Of a DNA stretch of 64,000 nt, positions 38,497 to 46,507 are shown in pieces (the first letter of the stretch is position 1; each line of letters starts with the position of its first letter). The translations under genes and the position numbers were made by a program. Under the pieces are notes generated by a model. That model searched no databases, had not been told where the DNA came from, and saw nothing but the letters and a program-made list of their open reading frames with translations. The stretch is taken from NCBI RefSeq assembly GCF_009834025.1, contig NZ_CP047156.1:2874067-2938066 (forward strand), in the 5' to 3' direction. This DNA comes from Epidermidibacterium keratini (GTDB lineage: Bacteria; Actinomycetota; Actinomycetes; Mycobacteriales; Antricoccaceae).

Positions 38497-39023
38497 CTCG
38501 CGAGCCGTTCACCGAGGCCGATTGCGTCGCGGTCCACCATCAGCTGGGGCGTGAGCCGCGAGCGACGCGTGCGGTTGCGCATCGGTGCCCGTGCGGGTTG
38601 CCCGATGTCGTGCAGACCAACCCGCGCATGGAGGACGGTACGCCCTTCCCCACTATGTACTACCTGACGTGCCCACGAGCCGCCTCGGCCATCGGCACGC
38701 TGGAGGCCGGCGGAGTCATGAAGCAGATGACCGAGCGGCTCGAGCACGACGAGCAGCTGGCCGCGGACTACCGCGCCGCGCATGAGAAGTACCTTGCCGA
38801 ACGCGACGCGATCGAGTCGCTGGGCACCGACACGACAGCCGGCGGGATGCCGACGCGGGTCAAGTGCCTGCACTCGCTCGTCGCGCATTCGCTGGCTGAC
38901 GGCCCGGGGGTCAACCCGCTGGGTGACGAGGCCCTCGAGCTGCTGCCGGACTGGTGGGAGCGCGGTCCGTGCGTCGATGTGACGGCGCCGCTGCCGGCCG
39001 GGCGACGGGGACGCCGCGCGTGA
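38493..39023 (+). CDS. DUF501 protein
   Basis: 176 aa. Typical DUF501 motifs are TREPFTEADCVAVHHQLGREPRATRAVAHRCPCGLPDVVQTNPRMEDGTPFPTMYYLTCPRA, with paired cysteines (CPCG, TCP) that could bind zinc, and the C-terminal VKCLHSLVAHSLADGPGVNPLGDEAL. Function unknown, but it is nearly always between the FtsB-like gene and ppx in actinobacteria. The GTG overlaps the previous stop (GTGA). Confidence 0.92.
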   Translation: MTREPFTEADCVAVHHQLGREPRATRAVAHRCPCGLPDVVQTNPRMEDGTPFPTMYYLTCPRAASAIGTLEAGGVMKQMTERLEHDEQLAADYRAAHEKYLAERDAIESLGTDTTAGGMPTRVKCLHSLVAHSLADGPGVNPLGDEALELLPDWWERGPCVDVTAPLPAGRRGRRA

Positions 39024-39964
39024 GTGCTCGGGCCGACGGCGCGCGCCGGGTCGGTGCGATCGACTGCGGCACCAACACGCTGCGGCTGCTGATCGCCGAC
39101 GTGGCTGACGGTGATCCGCCGCGCCTGGCTGACGTCGTACGCCGCATGGAGACCGTGCGGCTCGGCGAAGGTGTCGACGCGACCGGCGTACTCGCCCCTG
39201 CTGCCCTCGAGCGGGCCAGCCGCGCCCTGGGCGAGTACGCCGAGCAACTGCGCGAGACCGAGACTGACCAGGTCCGGATGGTCGCGACCTCGGCCGTGCG
39301 CGATGCCGCAAACCGCGACGACTTCACCGCGATGGTGCGCACGCATCTGGACGTCGAACCCGACGTCGTGTCCGGGACGGAGGAGGCCGGCCTCACCGCG
39401 GCGGGCGTTGTCAGCGGGCTGGGGATCACCGGGCCGTCATTGGTGCTGGATATCGGCGGCGGGTCGACCGAGTTCGTACGAAGTAGCGGTGATCCGCGTG
39501 ACGCTGCGGGAATCTCGACCGACATCGGCGTGGTGCGACTCTCTGAGCGGCACCTGCACCAGGACCCGCCGACGCTTGAGCAGGCCGACCTCGTGCGCGC
39601 CGACACACTCAGTGCGGTGGAGCAGGCACGCGCTGAGCTCGGTGACCTGTCGGGCCTTCGGGTGCTCGGCGTCGCCGGCACCGTCACCACCGCGGTCGGG
39701 ATCGCCCTGGGCCTCGATCGCTACGACTCCGCGACGATCCACGGCGCGACCGTCAGCCGCGAGCAGCTGGAGCTGGTGCTGCGCTGGGCGCTGGAGTCCG
39801 ACACGGCGACGCGCACCGCGAACCCGGTCATGCATCCGGGCCGCGCACCGGTTTTTCCGGCCGGGATGCTGATCCTGACGACGATTCTTGACGAGATCGG
39901 CGCGGCCTGTGTCACGGCCAGCGAGACCGACATCCTCGACGGGATCGCGCTGTCCATCGCCTGA
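39020..39964 (+). CDS. ppx: Exopolyphosphatase / (p)ppGpp phosphohydrolase family (Ppx/GppA)
   Basis: 314 aa from GTG 39020, which overlaps the DUF501 stop; the longer frame is rejected. ASKHA-type ATPase fold: AIDCGTNTLRLLIADV (about 12-27), TSAVRDAANRDDF, GTEEAGLTAAGV, and the second phosphate loop DIGGGSTEFV (about 147-156). This short form lacks the C-terminal HD domain, as in actinobacterial Ppx1/2. Degrades inorganic polyphosphate or pppGpp; which one cannot be told. Confidence 0.9.
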   Translation: MSARADGARRVGAIDCGTNTLRLLIADVADGDPPRLADVVRRMETVRLGEGVDATGVLAPAALERASRALGEYAEQLRETETDQVRMVATSAVRDAANRDDFTAMVRTHLDVEPDVVSGTEEAGLTAAGVVSGLGITGPSLVLDIGGGSTEFVRSSGDPRDAAGISTDIGVVRLSERHLHQDPPTLEQADLVRADTLSAVEQARAELGDLSGLRVLGVAGTVTTAVGIALGLDRYDSATIHGATVSREQLELVLRWALESDTATRTANPVMHPGRAPVFPAGMLILTTILDEIGAACVTASETDILDGIALSIA

Positions 39965-39987
39965 CCCATCGGGGCGCTGCTTCGTCG

Positions 39988-40015
39988 CTGTCCACAGCCT
40001 CTGTGGTTGTCCACA
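39988..40015. promoter_or_regulatory. Two DnaA-box-like sites
   Basis: CTGTCCACA (39988-39996) and TTGTCCACA (40007-40015), the second an exact match to the actinobacterial DnaA-box consensus, stand 19 bp apart in the same orientation before the DUF1023 gene. Between them is CCACAG-CCT-CTGTGG, a perfect 6-bp palindrome. They could make the gene DnaA-responsive; they are far too few for an origin. Confidence 0.35.
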
Positions 40016-40103
40016 TTGGGCGTTTTGACCCGCGCGCGCCCGCTGCGATGCGCCCTAGCGTGTGCCCACACACCTCGTTACCTGGGCAAAGGGGCGCAGA
40101 CCA

Positions 40104-41969
40104 ATGGGCTTTTCGTACGCCGAGATCACCGCGCAGGCCGGATGCGACCCGTCGGTCACGGTGCAACCACTCATGGAGGCAAACGAGGCGGAGGTAGCGG
40201 CACTCGGCGACCTGTTCGTGGCGGCGGGACAGAGTTTGCAGACCTCCGGCGAGATCTTCCTCAGTGGCACCGATGCGGCCGCCGCTGCCGCTCAGGTCGA
40301 CGATGCGACGCCGGTCGACCTCATGTCCGAGGTCGTCGTGACACAGCAGTCGCTCGCGGCCAGCCCCGAGCAGCTGCAGCAGATCGGCGTACTGCTCGGG
40401 CAGGTCGCCGAGACCATCCCGGTCGCGCAGCAGCAGGCGATCACGGCGCTCGAGACGATGGCGACCGGGATCAACCAGGTCAACGCCGAGTACGACTCGC
40501 TGCCGCGGGTGCCGGACCTGACGACCGACTATCTCGCGAAGGCTGCACTCGTCGTCACGACCGCCCAGCAGGAGGTCACCGCCGTCATCCAGGCGCACGA
40601 TGAGTACCTCGCGACGGTCAACGGGCAGCTGCAGTCGCTGGGCTACCTCTCGCCGCCGGAAGTCTCCAAAGGCGACTCCGAGACGATGACGGTGCCGGCC
40701 GGAGAGCCGACGTTTTCGCCGGACACGCCGCCAGTGATGATCGCGGCATGGTGGGACTCGCTCACCCCCGAGCAGCAGGCCTTCTACATCGAGAACTACG
40801 GCGAGGAGCTGTCGGTGACACGCGGTCTGCCGGCCGAGGTGTACGACGTGATCAACCGGCGCGAGCTCACCAACGGCGAGGTGCTGCTGACTCCGCCCCT
40901 GCAGGAGGCCGCCGACGACTACAAGCAAGCCCGCGGCATCACCGGTGACGGTCCGTTGTCCGACAACGAGCTGGAGGCCTTGATCGCCCTCGCCGAAGAG
41001 GACCTCACCAGCGGGGATATCGCCCTCGCCACCGCGGCGGCGCTGTTCTTGGGCCTTGCGGTGCCGAAGTACGGGATCGACCAGACCCAGAAGGCGCTGG
41101 TCGAGGACAAGGACGGCGACGAGAAGTACCTGCTGGAGTTCGAGCTCGACGGGCCGGGCGACGAGTCCGCTGCGGTGATTGCAATCGGCAACCCGGACGA
41201 GGCCGACAACGTCGCGGTCACCGTTCCAGGCACCGACAATGGCACCGACACCGTCGCGGGACAGACCGAGACCGGCGAAGACGTCAAAGCCGAGATGGAC
41301 GAGTCGGCGCCGGATGAGGACAACGCGGTCATCATCTACCAGGGCTACGACAACCCCAACGACATCGCCGAAGCCACCCTCGATCTTGCCGCCGAAGCCG
41401 GCGGTCAGGAGCTGGCCAAGGACGTCGCGGGCTACGACGCTGCCAACACCCAGGACGACGGCGAGGATCCCCACATCACCGTGATCGGGCACTCCTACGG
41501 TTCGCTCGTTGTCAGCGAGGCGACGCAGCAGGACAACTCGCTGGGCGCCGTACTCGTTGGCGGCGGCCCGGCGATCGACGACGTCGTGGTGATCGGCTCG
41601 CCGGGAATGAACGTCGACAGTATCGACCAGCTCGGGATAGACCCGGAGCACGTGTACGCCGGCGCGACCAGCGACGACCCGGTCGTATTCTCCGCACAGA
41701 CGATCCAGGCGTTAGCCGGGCTCGGCGAGATCTCGCCGTACGGGCTCGCCGCATCGGTCGTGAGCGATGTCCTCGACCAGAGCCCCCTGGACTTCGGGCT
41801 CGACTACGACCTGCACGGACCGCCGCCGAGCGGCTCGGACTTCGGCGCGACCGTCTTCAGTACCGACGGCAGCAGCGGGCATAGCCAGTACTACAAGGAG
41901 GGCAGCGAGTCACTTGCGAACATCGCCGCCATTGCGACCGGCGACTACGCCTCGGTGACGACCGACTAG
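40104..41969 (+). CDS. DUF1023 alpha/beta-hydrolase protein
   Basis: 621 aa. The C-terminal hydrolase (about 380-560) has the nucleophile elbow VIGHSYGS, preceded by VIAIGNPDEADNVAVTVPGTDNG, as in DUF1023 (PF06259). The N-terminal 170 residues are long Ala/Gln-rich helices resembling WXG100/PPE-like modules often fused to this hydrolase, which points to export or cell-surface function. No signal peptide or membrane helix is clear apart from a weak hydrophobic stretch near 300-320. ATG 40104 is chosen with AAGGGG upstream. It carries a TTA codon at 41712. Substrate unknown. Confidence 0.8.
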   Translation: MGFSYAEITAQAGCDPSVTVQPLMEANEAEVAALGDLFVAAGQSLQTSGEIFLSGTDAAAAAAQVDDATPVDLMSEVVVTQQSLAASPEQLQQIGVLLGQVAETIPVAQQQAITALETMATGINQVNAEYDSLPRVPDLTTDYLAKAALVVTTAQQEVTAVIQAHDEYLATVNGQLQSLGYLSPPEVSKGDSETMTVPAGEPTFSPDTPPVMIAAWWDSLTPEQQAFYIENYGEELSVTRGLPAEVYDVINRRELTNGEVLLTPPLQEAADDYKQARGITGDGPLSDNELEALIALAEEDLTSGDIALATAAALFLGLAVPKYGIDQTQKALVEDKDGDEKYLLEFELDGPGDESAAVIAIGNPDEADNVAVTVPGTDNGTDTVAGQTETGEDVKAEMDESAPDEDNAVIIYQGYDNPNDIAEATLDLAAEAGGQELAKDVAGYDAANTQDDGEDPHITVIGHSYGSLVVSEATQQDNSLGAVLVGGGPAIDDVVVIGSPGMNVDSIDQLGIDPEHVYAGATSDDPVVFSAQTIQALAGLGEISPYGLAASVVSDVLDQSPLDFGLDYDLHGPPPSGSDFGATVFSTDGSSGHSQYYKEGSESLANIAAIATGDYASVTTD

Positions 41970-41986
41970 GCGACAGGCCGTGGCGA

Positions 41987-42385
41987 CTAGCGAAGGATCT
42001 TTGCGCCGACCTTGCCGTGCCGCTTGCCGGTCTTGCCGGACTTGTGCAGCGACCCGTACTTCTTCGTCGCCGGGTTGTCACCGGTGAAGAACTTGGTGAC
42101 CTCTTCGGCCCCACGCTCGGAGGCATAACGCACGATGACGAAGCTCATCGCCGACAGGGCCGACCACATCAGGGCGTCGACGAACTTCGGGTCGTCGACC
42201 GGACGCGGTGGCAGTCCGAGCTTCGCGGCCTTCTTGTTGTCCTTCTCCTGCTGGCGACGCCGACCCAGCGATGGCGGCTCGGTGCCGGTCGTTGCGCGCC
42301 AGGAGCTCTCCAGCTTGTCGTTGAGGAACTTAGCGATCGGGATCGCCAGGCCCACCGACATCAGCTTGGTTCCGAAGCCAGCCAC
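41987..42385 (-). CDS. DUF4235 family small membrane protein
   Basis: 132 aa. N-terminal amphipathic segment GFGTKLMSVGLAIPIAKFLNDKLESSWRATTG, a basic middle region, and a second hydrophobic segment DALMWSALSAMSFVIVRYASERGAEE, the DUF4235 pattern. The C-terminus is Lys/Gly-rich. Start GTG 42385 behind GAAAGGA. Function unknown. Convergent with the DUF1023 gene. Confidence 0.8.
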   Translation of the reverse strand: MAGFGTKLMSVGLAIPIAKFLNDKLESSWRATTGTEPPSLGRRRQQEKDNKKAAKLGLPPRPVDDPKFVDALMWSALSAMSFVIVRYASERGAEEVTKFFTGDNPATKKYGSLHKSGKTGKRHGKVGAKILR

Positions 42386-42454
42386 AGGAGGTCCTTTCGG
42401 TCGTCGTCTGGAGCACTGAACTTAACCGTAGCGAATGCGGCGGGTCCGTGCCGG

Positions 42455-43633
42455 TCAGTTCAGCGTTGCCGGCATCGTCAGCCATGAGTTGAGTACGGCG
42501 GGGTCCTGCGCGGCCATCCACGCGAGCACGTTTTCGTAGGTCGTGCACACCGTGCCCGGGTCGTCGCACGCCTCACTCATGAACGTCGCGACCGCGGGGT
42601 TGAAGGCGTTGCCGGACCAGTTGTTGAAGTGGTTGCCGATGACCAGCGGAGCATGGTTGCCCGCGAGGACGGCCTGGTACATCGAGCGGTAGGTGTCGAG
42701 CACCATTTGGGTGAACTCCGGCGCACGCGCCGGTTCGTCGGTGGCCTGGTTGAACTTGTACCAGAAGTTGTAGTCCATCGCGATCGCGTTGCTGCCCAGC
42801 GCCGGGATACGCACGCTCGGCATCGCGAACTCCCAGATGCCGTTTTTCAGGCTCGGCCAGGTCATGCCGCTGCTGACCATGCTCGTGTCGTACTGCATGC
42901 CGGCAGCCGTCAGGGCTGGGAAGAGCGTGTCGGGGCCGCCCTCGAGGCACGGCGTACGCCCACCCTTGATGTCGGCCTGCGTTAGCGACAGCGGCGGACC
43001 CGGGACGCCGCCGATGGCGTTGAAGTCGGACATGAAGGAGAAGAACTGCCCGAGCTCGTCACTCCACTGCGCGGTCGACCAGTCCTTGCCGCTCGGAGCC
43101 GCACCTGCACAGAAGTGCCCGTTGTAGTGGGTGCCGATCTCATAACCGGCGGCGCGGGCGTCGTTGATCGTGGCCACCAGCGACGCGACGTCCTGTGGGC
43201 TGCCGCCGAAGCCGATCGAGGACTTGCCCGGCGCGTGACCCGGCCCGGCGTACGCCGACTTCGCCGAGTCCGGCAGCAGGTAGGTTCCGCTCAGGAACCC
43301 GGTAAAGCGGGCGCCTTTCGGATCGACGATAGCCCGAAACTCCGCCCACTTGTCCGGGCTGCCAGCGCCGTCGAAGCTGAAGATGATGAACTGCGGCGGC
43401 GCCTGCCCGGGGGCCAGTGCGGTGATCGGGAAGTTCGGCACGCCCGGGGCCGGCGGCGGTGTGGTTGGTGTCGGTGTCGTGCTGGGCGCGGCACTCGAGC
43501 TGGACGCAGCGCTTGTCGAGGTCGCGCTCGGCCCGTCGCCGCTTTGGCTGCCGTCTGACGTGGAGCAGCCGGCGGTCAGGACGGTGATCAGCAGTGCAGC
43601 CAGAGCCGCGACTGATCGGGTGGAATGGCGCAT
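42455..43633 (-). CDS. Polysaccharide-deacetylase-like lipoprotein
   Basis: 392 aa. Signal peptide with lipobox LTAGC (Cys23), then about 45 residues of Ser/Thr/Pro linker. The catalytic domain begins FIIFSFDGAGSPDKW, where NodB-type enzymes usually have a Asp-Asp pair; here it is Asp-Gly. GTHYNGHFC keeps the HxxxH-like metal pair. Four cysteines in the mature part may form disulfides. Related to proteins acting on cell-wall glycans; activity is uncertain because of the altered first motif. Upstream 228 bp to the tRNA hold no other gene that I can see. Confidence 0.8.
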   Translation of the reverse strand: MRHSTRSVAALAALLITVLTAGCSTSDGSQSGDGPSATSTSAASSSSAAPSTTPTPTTPPPAPGVPNFPITALAPGQAPPQFIIFSFDGAGSPDKWAEFRAIVDPKGARFTGFLSGTYLLPDSAKSAYAGPGHAPGKSSIGFGGSPQDVASLVATINDARAAGYEIGTHYNGHFCAGAAPSGKDWSTAQWSDELGQFFSFMSDFNAIGGVPGPPLSLTQADIKGGRTPCLEGGPDTLFPALTAAGMQYDTSMVSSGMTWPSLKNGIWEFAMPSVRIPALGSNAIAMDYNFWYKFNQATDEPARAPEFTQMVLDTYRSMYQAVLAGNHAPLVIGNHFNNWSGNAFNPAVATFMSEACDDPGTVCTTYENVLAWMAAQDPAVLNSWLTMPATLN

Positions 43634-43861
43634 GCGGAGGCCCCCAGCGGTCAGAACAAGTTATGGGCAGGACGAAACTGCGATGGTGCGGGGTGTGGGG
43701 GCTGTCGGCCGGCGCGTGGCGACCTGGTTACGACGTCCTTCATTCTGGCTGGTTCCGGGCTACGACCTGCAAATTTGGAGTGCTGCGGCGCGTCGCGGCG
43801 CTGAGGCGCGCACGGGTCCTGGCGCCGGTCGTTACAGTGGTGCAGCGCGCGGAGCGGGCCC

Positions 43862-43935
43862 GCCCCCGTAGCCCAATCGGCAGAGGCAGGCGACTTAAAA
43901 TCGCTGCAGTGTGGGTTCGAGTCCCACCGGGGGCA
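43862..43935 (+). tRNA. Unusual tRNA with anticodon TAA (Leu-like, short variable loop)
   Basis: Perfect acceptor GCCCCCG/CGGGGGC with discriminator A, T arm GTGGG-TTCGAGT-CCCAC, and anticodon stem GGCGA/TCGCT with loop CTTAAAA, so the anticodon is TAA and the codon read is UUA. The D arm has a 3-bp stem and an 11-nt loop (CAATCGGCAGA), as in tRNA-Leu, but the variable region is only 5 nt (GCAGT) rather than the long arm of class II tRNAs. CCA is not encoded. A TACAGT -10 box stands at 43833-43838. It could be a functional variant or a decaying gene. Confidence 0.75.
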
Positions 43936-44104
43936 CGCCGGTTGGTGCGGCGTACTCGAACTGTTACCTCACGCCGGACTCACTCGGGAACGTTTGGCGA
44001 CAAGTCGGCGTTGCACTACACGGACAAGTTTCGTGCCCGGACCTCCGGATCGAGACCCCTGACCTAAAACTCAAGCACTAGCCGCTTTCTAGAAGGAGCG
44101 ACAC

Positions 44105-45007
44105 GTGAGTAACCCAGCCCTCAAGAAGGTTGTGGACGGGGCCGTCGGGCAGCAACAGCAACCGCGGCCGGAGTACCAGTCCTGGCAGATGCCGGGCCAG
44201 CAACAGGGCGGCTTCGGCCAGCCCGGTTACCCGCAGGGTGGCTTCGGCCAGCCGCAGGGCGGCTTCGCCGGAGGCATGCAGCCCGGCATGCCGGGCTTCG
44301 CGCCCGGACAGCAGGGCCAGGCGCCGTACCAGCAGCGCGGTGCCGCCTCGTACATGACCATGGACGACGTTGTCGTCAAGACCAGCATCTCGATCGTCAC
44401 GGTCATCGCGGCCGCGATCGCCACGTGGGTGCTGGTCCCGTTGGACATGATGATCGGCGTCGCCATCGGCGGCGCGCTCATCGGTTTCGTGCTCGGCATG
44501 GTCAACGCCTTCAAGCGCAACCCGAGCGGTCCGCTGGTGCTGGCCTACGCCATCGCTGAGGGCGTCTTCCTCGGCGGCATCTCCGGGCTCTTCGAGATGA
44601 TGTACCCCGGAATCGTCGTGCAGGCCATGCTCGGCACCATGGGCGTGTTTGTCGGCATGCTGATCGTCTACCGCACCGGCGCGATCCGGGTGACCCCGAA
44701 GTTCCAGCGCTGGCTGGCCGCCGCGCTCATCGGCGCGCTCGTGCTGATGCTGTTCAACCTCGGCTACTTCCTGTTCACTGGTGAGGCTTCGCTGCTGCGC
44801 GACGGTGGCCCGCTGGCCATCGGCTTCAGCATCCTGATGATCGGCATCGCGGCGTTCACGCTGCTGGCCGACTTCGACCTCGCCGAGCAGGCAATCCGCC
44901 GCGGCGCGCCGAAGAACTTCGCGTGGGGCATCGCGTTCGGCCTGCTGGCCTCGCTGGTCTGGCTGTACATCGAGATCCTGCGCCTGCTGTCCTACTTCCG
45001 CGAGTAG
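44105..45007 (+). CDS. Bax inhibitor-1 / YccA family membrane protein
   Basis: 300 aa. The N-terminal 85 residues are cytoplasmic and Gln/Gly/Pro-rich with repeated QGGFGQP. About seven membrane helices follow, starting at MTMDDVVVKTSISIVTV. The conserved C-terminal segment FTLLADFDLAEQAIRRGAPKNFAWGIAFGLLASLVWLYIEILRLL has the Asp pair of the pH-sensing, Ca-leak BI-1 fold. Start GTG 44105 after AAGGAG. Single-gene unit ended by a perfect hairpin. Confidence 0.9.
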   Translation: MSNPALKKVVDGAVGQQQQPRPEYQSWQMPGQQQGGFGQPGYPQGGFGQPQGGFAGGMQPGMPGFAPGQQGQAPYQQRGAASYMTMDDVVVKTSISIVTVIAAAIATWVLVPLDMMIGVAIGGALIGFVLGMVNAFKRNPSGPLVLAYAIAEGVFLGGISGLFEMMYPGIVVQAMLGTMGVFVGMLIVYRTGAIRVTPKFQRWLAAALIGALVLMLFNLGYFLFTGEASLLRDGGPLAIGFSILMIGIAAFTLLADFDLAEQAIRRGAPKNFAWGIAFGLLASLVWLYIEILRLLSYFRE

Positions 45008-45014
45008 CAGCAGC

Positions 45015-45064
45015 GAGTACGACGAAGGGCGGGTGCCGGTCGGCACCCGCCCTTCGTCGTACTC
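45015..45064. terminator. Bidirectional terminator, 23-bp perfect hairpin
   Basis: Arms 45015-45037 and 45042-45064 pair without mismatch around a GGTC loop. It lies between the convergent BI-1 and thiolase genes, 8 and 7 nt from their stops, so it should serve both. Confidence 0.85.
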
Positions 45065-45070
45065 AAGGGG

Positions 45071-46300
45071 TTAGGACATGCGCTCGAGGATCATCGCCAT
45101 GCCCTGGCCGCCGCCGACGCACATGGTCTCCAGGCCGACGCTCTTGTCGTGCCAGTCCAGCGAGTTCAGCAGCGTGCCGGTGATGCGCGCGCCGGTCATG
45201 CCGAACGGGTGACCGACCGCGATCGCGCCGCCGTTGACGTTGAGCTTCTCCAGCGGAATGCCCAGGTCCTTGTACGACGGGATTACCTGGGCGGCAAACG
45301 CCTCGTTGATCTCAGCGAGGTCGATGTCATCGATCGACATACCGGCCAGCTTGAGCGCGTTCTTGGTCGCCTGCACCGGGCCGTAGCCCATGATCTCCGG
45401 CGACAAGCCCGATACGCCGGTCGAGACGACGCGCGCGAGCGGGGTGAGGCCTAGCTCCTTGGCCTTGGTGTCGCTCATGATGACAACCGCGGCGGCGCCG
45501 TCGTTGAGCGGGCAGCAGTTGCCGGCCGTGACGCGGCCGTCGGGGCGGAAGACCGGCTTGAGCTGGCTGACGCCTTCGAGGGTCACGCCGGCGCGGGGAC
45601 CGTCATCGGTGCTGACGACCGTGCCATCGGGCGTGGTCACCGGGGTGATCTCGCGCTCCCAGAAGCCGTCGTTGATGGCCTTCTCGGCGAGGTTCTGCGA
45701 GCGTACGCCGAACTCGTCCATCTCTTCGCGCGAGACGTTCTTCTGGCGGGCCAGGTTTTCGGCGGTCTGGCCCATCGCGATGTAGACGTCGGGCAGCTCG
45801 CCGTTCTCACGAGGGTCGGTCCAGCTGTCGGCGCCGCTCTCGGCGGTCTGCTCGGTCCGCTTCTCGGCGTCCTCGAACTTCGGGTTGTGGGTGTTCGGCC
45901 ACGAGTCCGAGCTGCCACTGGCGAACGAGGAGACGAGCTCGACTCCGGCGGAGATGAAGACGTCGCCCTCGCCGGCCTTGATGGCGTGCATCGCCATGCG
46001 GGTGGTCTGCAACGAGGACGAGCAGTAGCGGGTGATCGTCGCGCCGGGAACGTTGTCCCAGCCGAGCAGCACCGACACGACGCGGGCCATGTTGAAGCCC
46101 TGCTGGCCGCCGGGCAGACCGCAGCCAAGCAGCAGGTCATCGATCATGTCCGGCTGCACGGCCGGGACCTTCTCGAGGGCGGCCGTGATGGCCAGGGCGG
46201 TGAGGTCGTCGGGGCGGAAGCTCGCGAGCGAGCCCTTCACCGCGCGCCCGATCGGGGTCCTCGCGGTGGCAACAATGACTGCTTCAGGCAACTTGGGCAT
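45071..46300 (-). CDS. Acetyl-CoA C-acyltransferase (thiolase)
   Basis: 409 aa. The active-site Cys is in ITRYCSSSLQTT (about 93). The second motif NVNGGAIAVGHPFGMTGAR (about 355-373) holds the His, and CVGGGQGMAMI (about 393-403) the second Cys. Cleaves 3-ketoacyl-CoA in beta-oxidation. A thiolase next to GDSL-type genes and cbs matches the mycobacterial fadA3 neighbourhood. Start ATG 46300 with GGAG upstream. Confidence 0.93.
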   Translation of the reverse strand: MPKLPEAVIVATARTPIGRAVKGSLASFRPDDLTALAITAALEKVPAVQPDMIDDLLLGCGLPGGQQGFNMARVVSVLLGWDNVPGATITRYCSSSLQTTRMAMHAIKAGEGDVFISAGVELVSSFASGSSDSWPNTHNPKFEDAEKRTEQTAESGADSWTDPRENGELPDVYIAMGQTAENLARQKNVSREEMDEFGVRSQNLAEKAINDGFWEREITPVTTPDGTVVSTDDGPRAGVTLEGVSQLKPVFRPDGRVTAGNCCPLNDGAAAVVIMSDTKAKELGLTPLARVVSTGVSGLSPEIMGYGPVQATKNALKLAGMSIDDIDLAEINEAFAAQVIPSYKDLGIPLEKLNVNGGAIAVGHPFGMTGARITGTLLNSLDWHDKSVGLETMCVGGGQGMAMILERMS

Positions 46301-46426
46301 CTCCTTAGTAGGTGCTCTATCAGGCGCCGCCCGACATCGGGCACGCCCCGGCCAACCACATCGTAAGCGCCCGGCGTACCCGCGCCTATGCCCGGGCCGA
46401 ATCTGATTCGGTTTGCCCCCGCCCCG

Positions 46427-46485
46427 ACCTGCGGTGGAACCTCTAACGCTATTGGCGTCATAGCGCTAGAGGTTCCACCGCAGGT
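46427..46485. terminator. Long near-perfect hairpin after the SGNH operon
   Basis: 25-bp arms (46427-46451 and 46461-46485) with a single A-C mismatch and a 9-nt loop. It lies 22 nt beyond the stop of the leftward SGNH gene, so termination is the simplest role, but it is longer than usual. Confidence 0.65.
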
Positions 46486-46507
46486 GGGCAGAGTGGCGAG
46501 TACGGCG

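Noticed and set aside
39988-40015. DnaA boxes as part of a replication origin
   Set aside because: Only two sites, with no dnaA, dnaN, gyrase genes or AT-rich unwinding element nearby.
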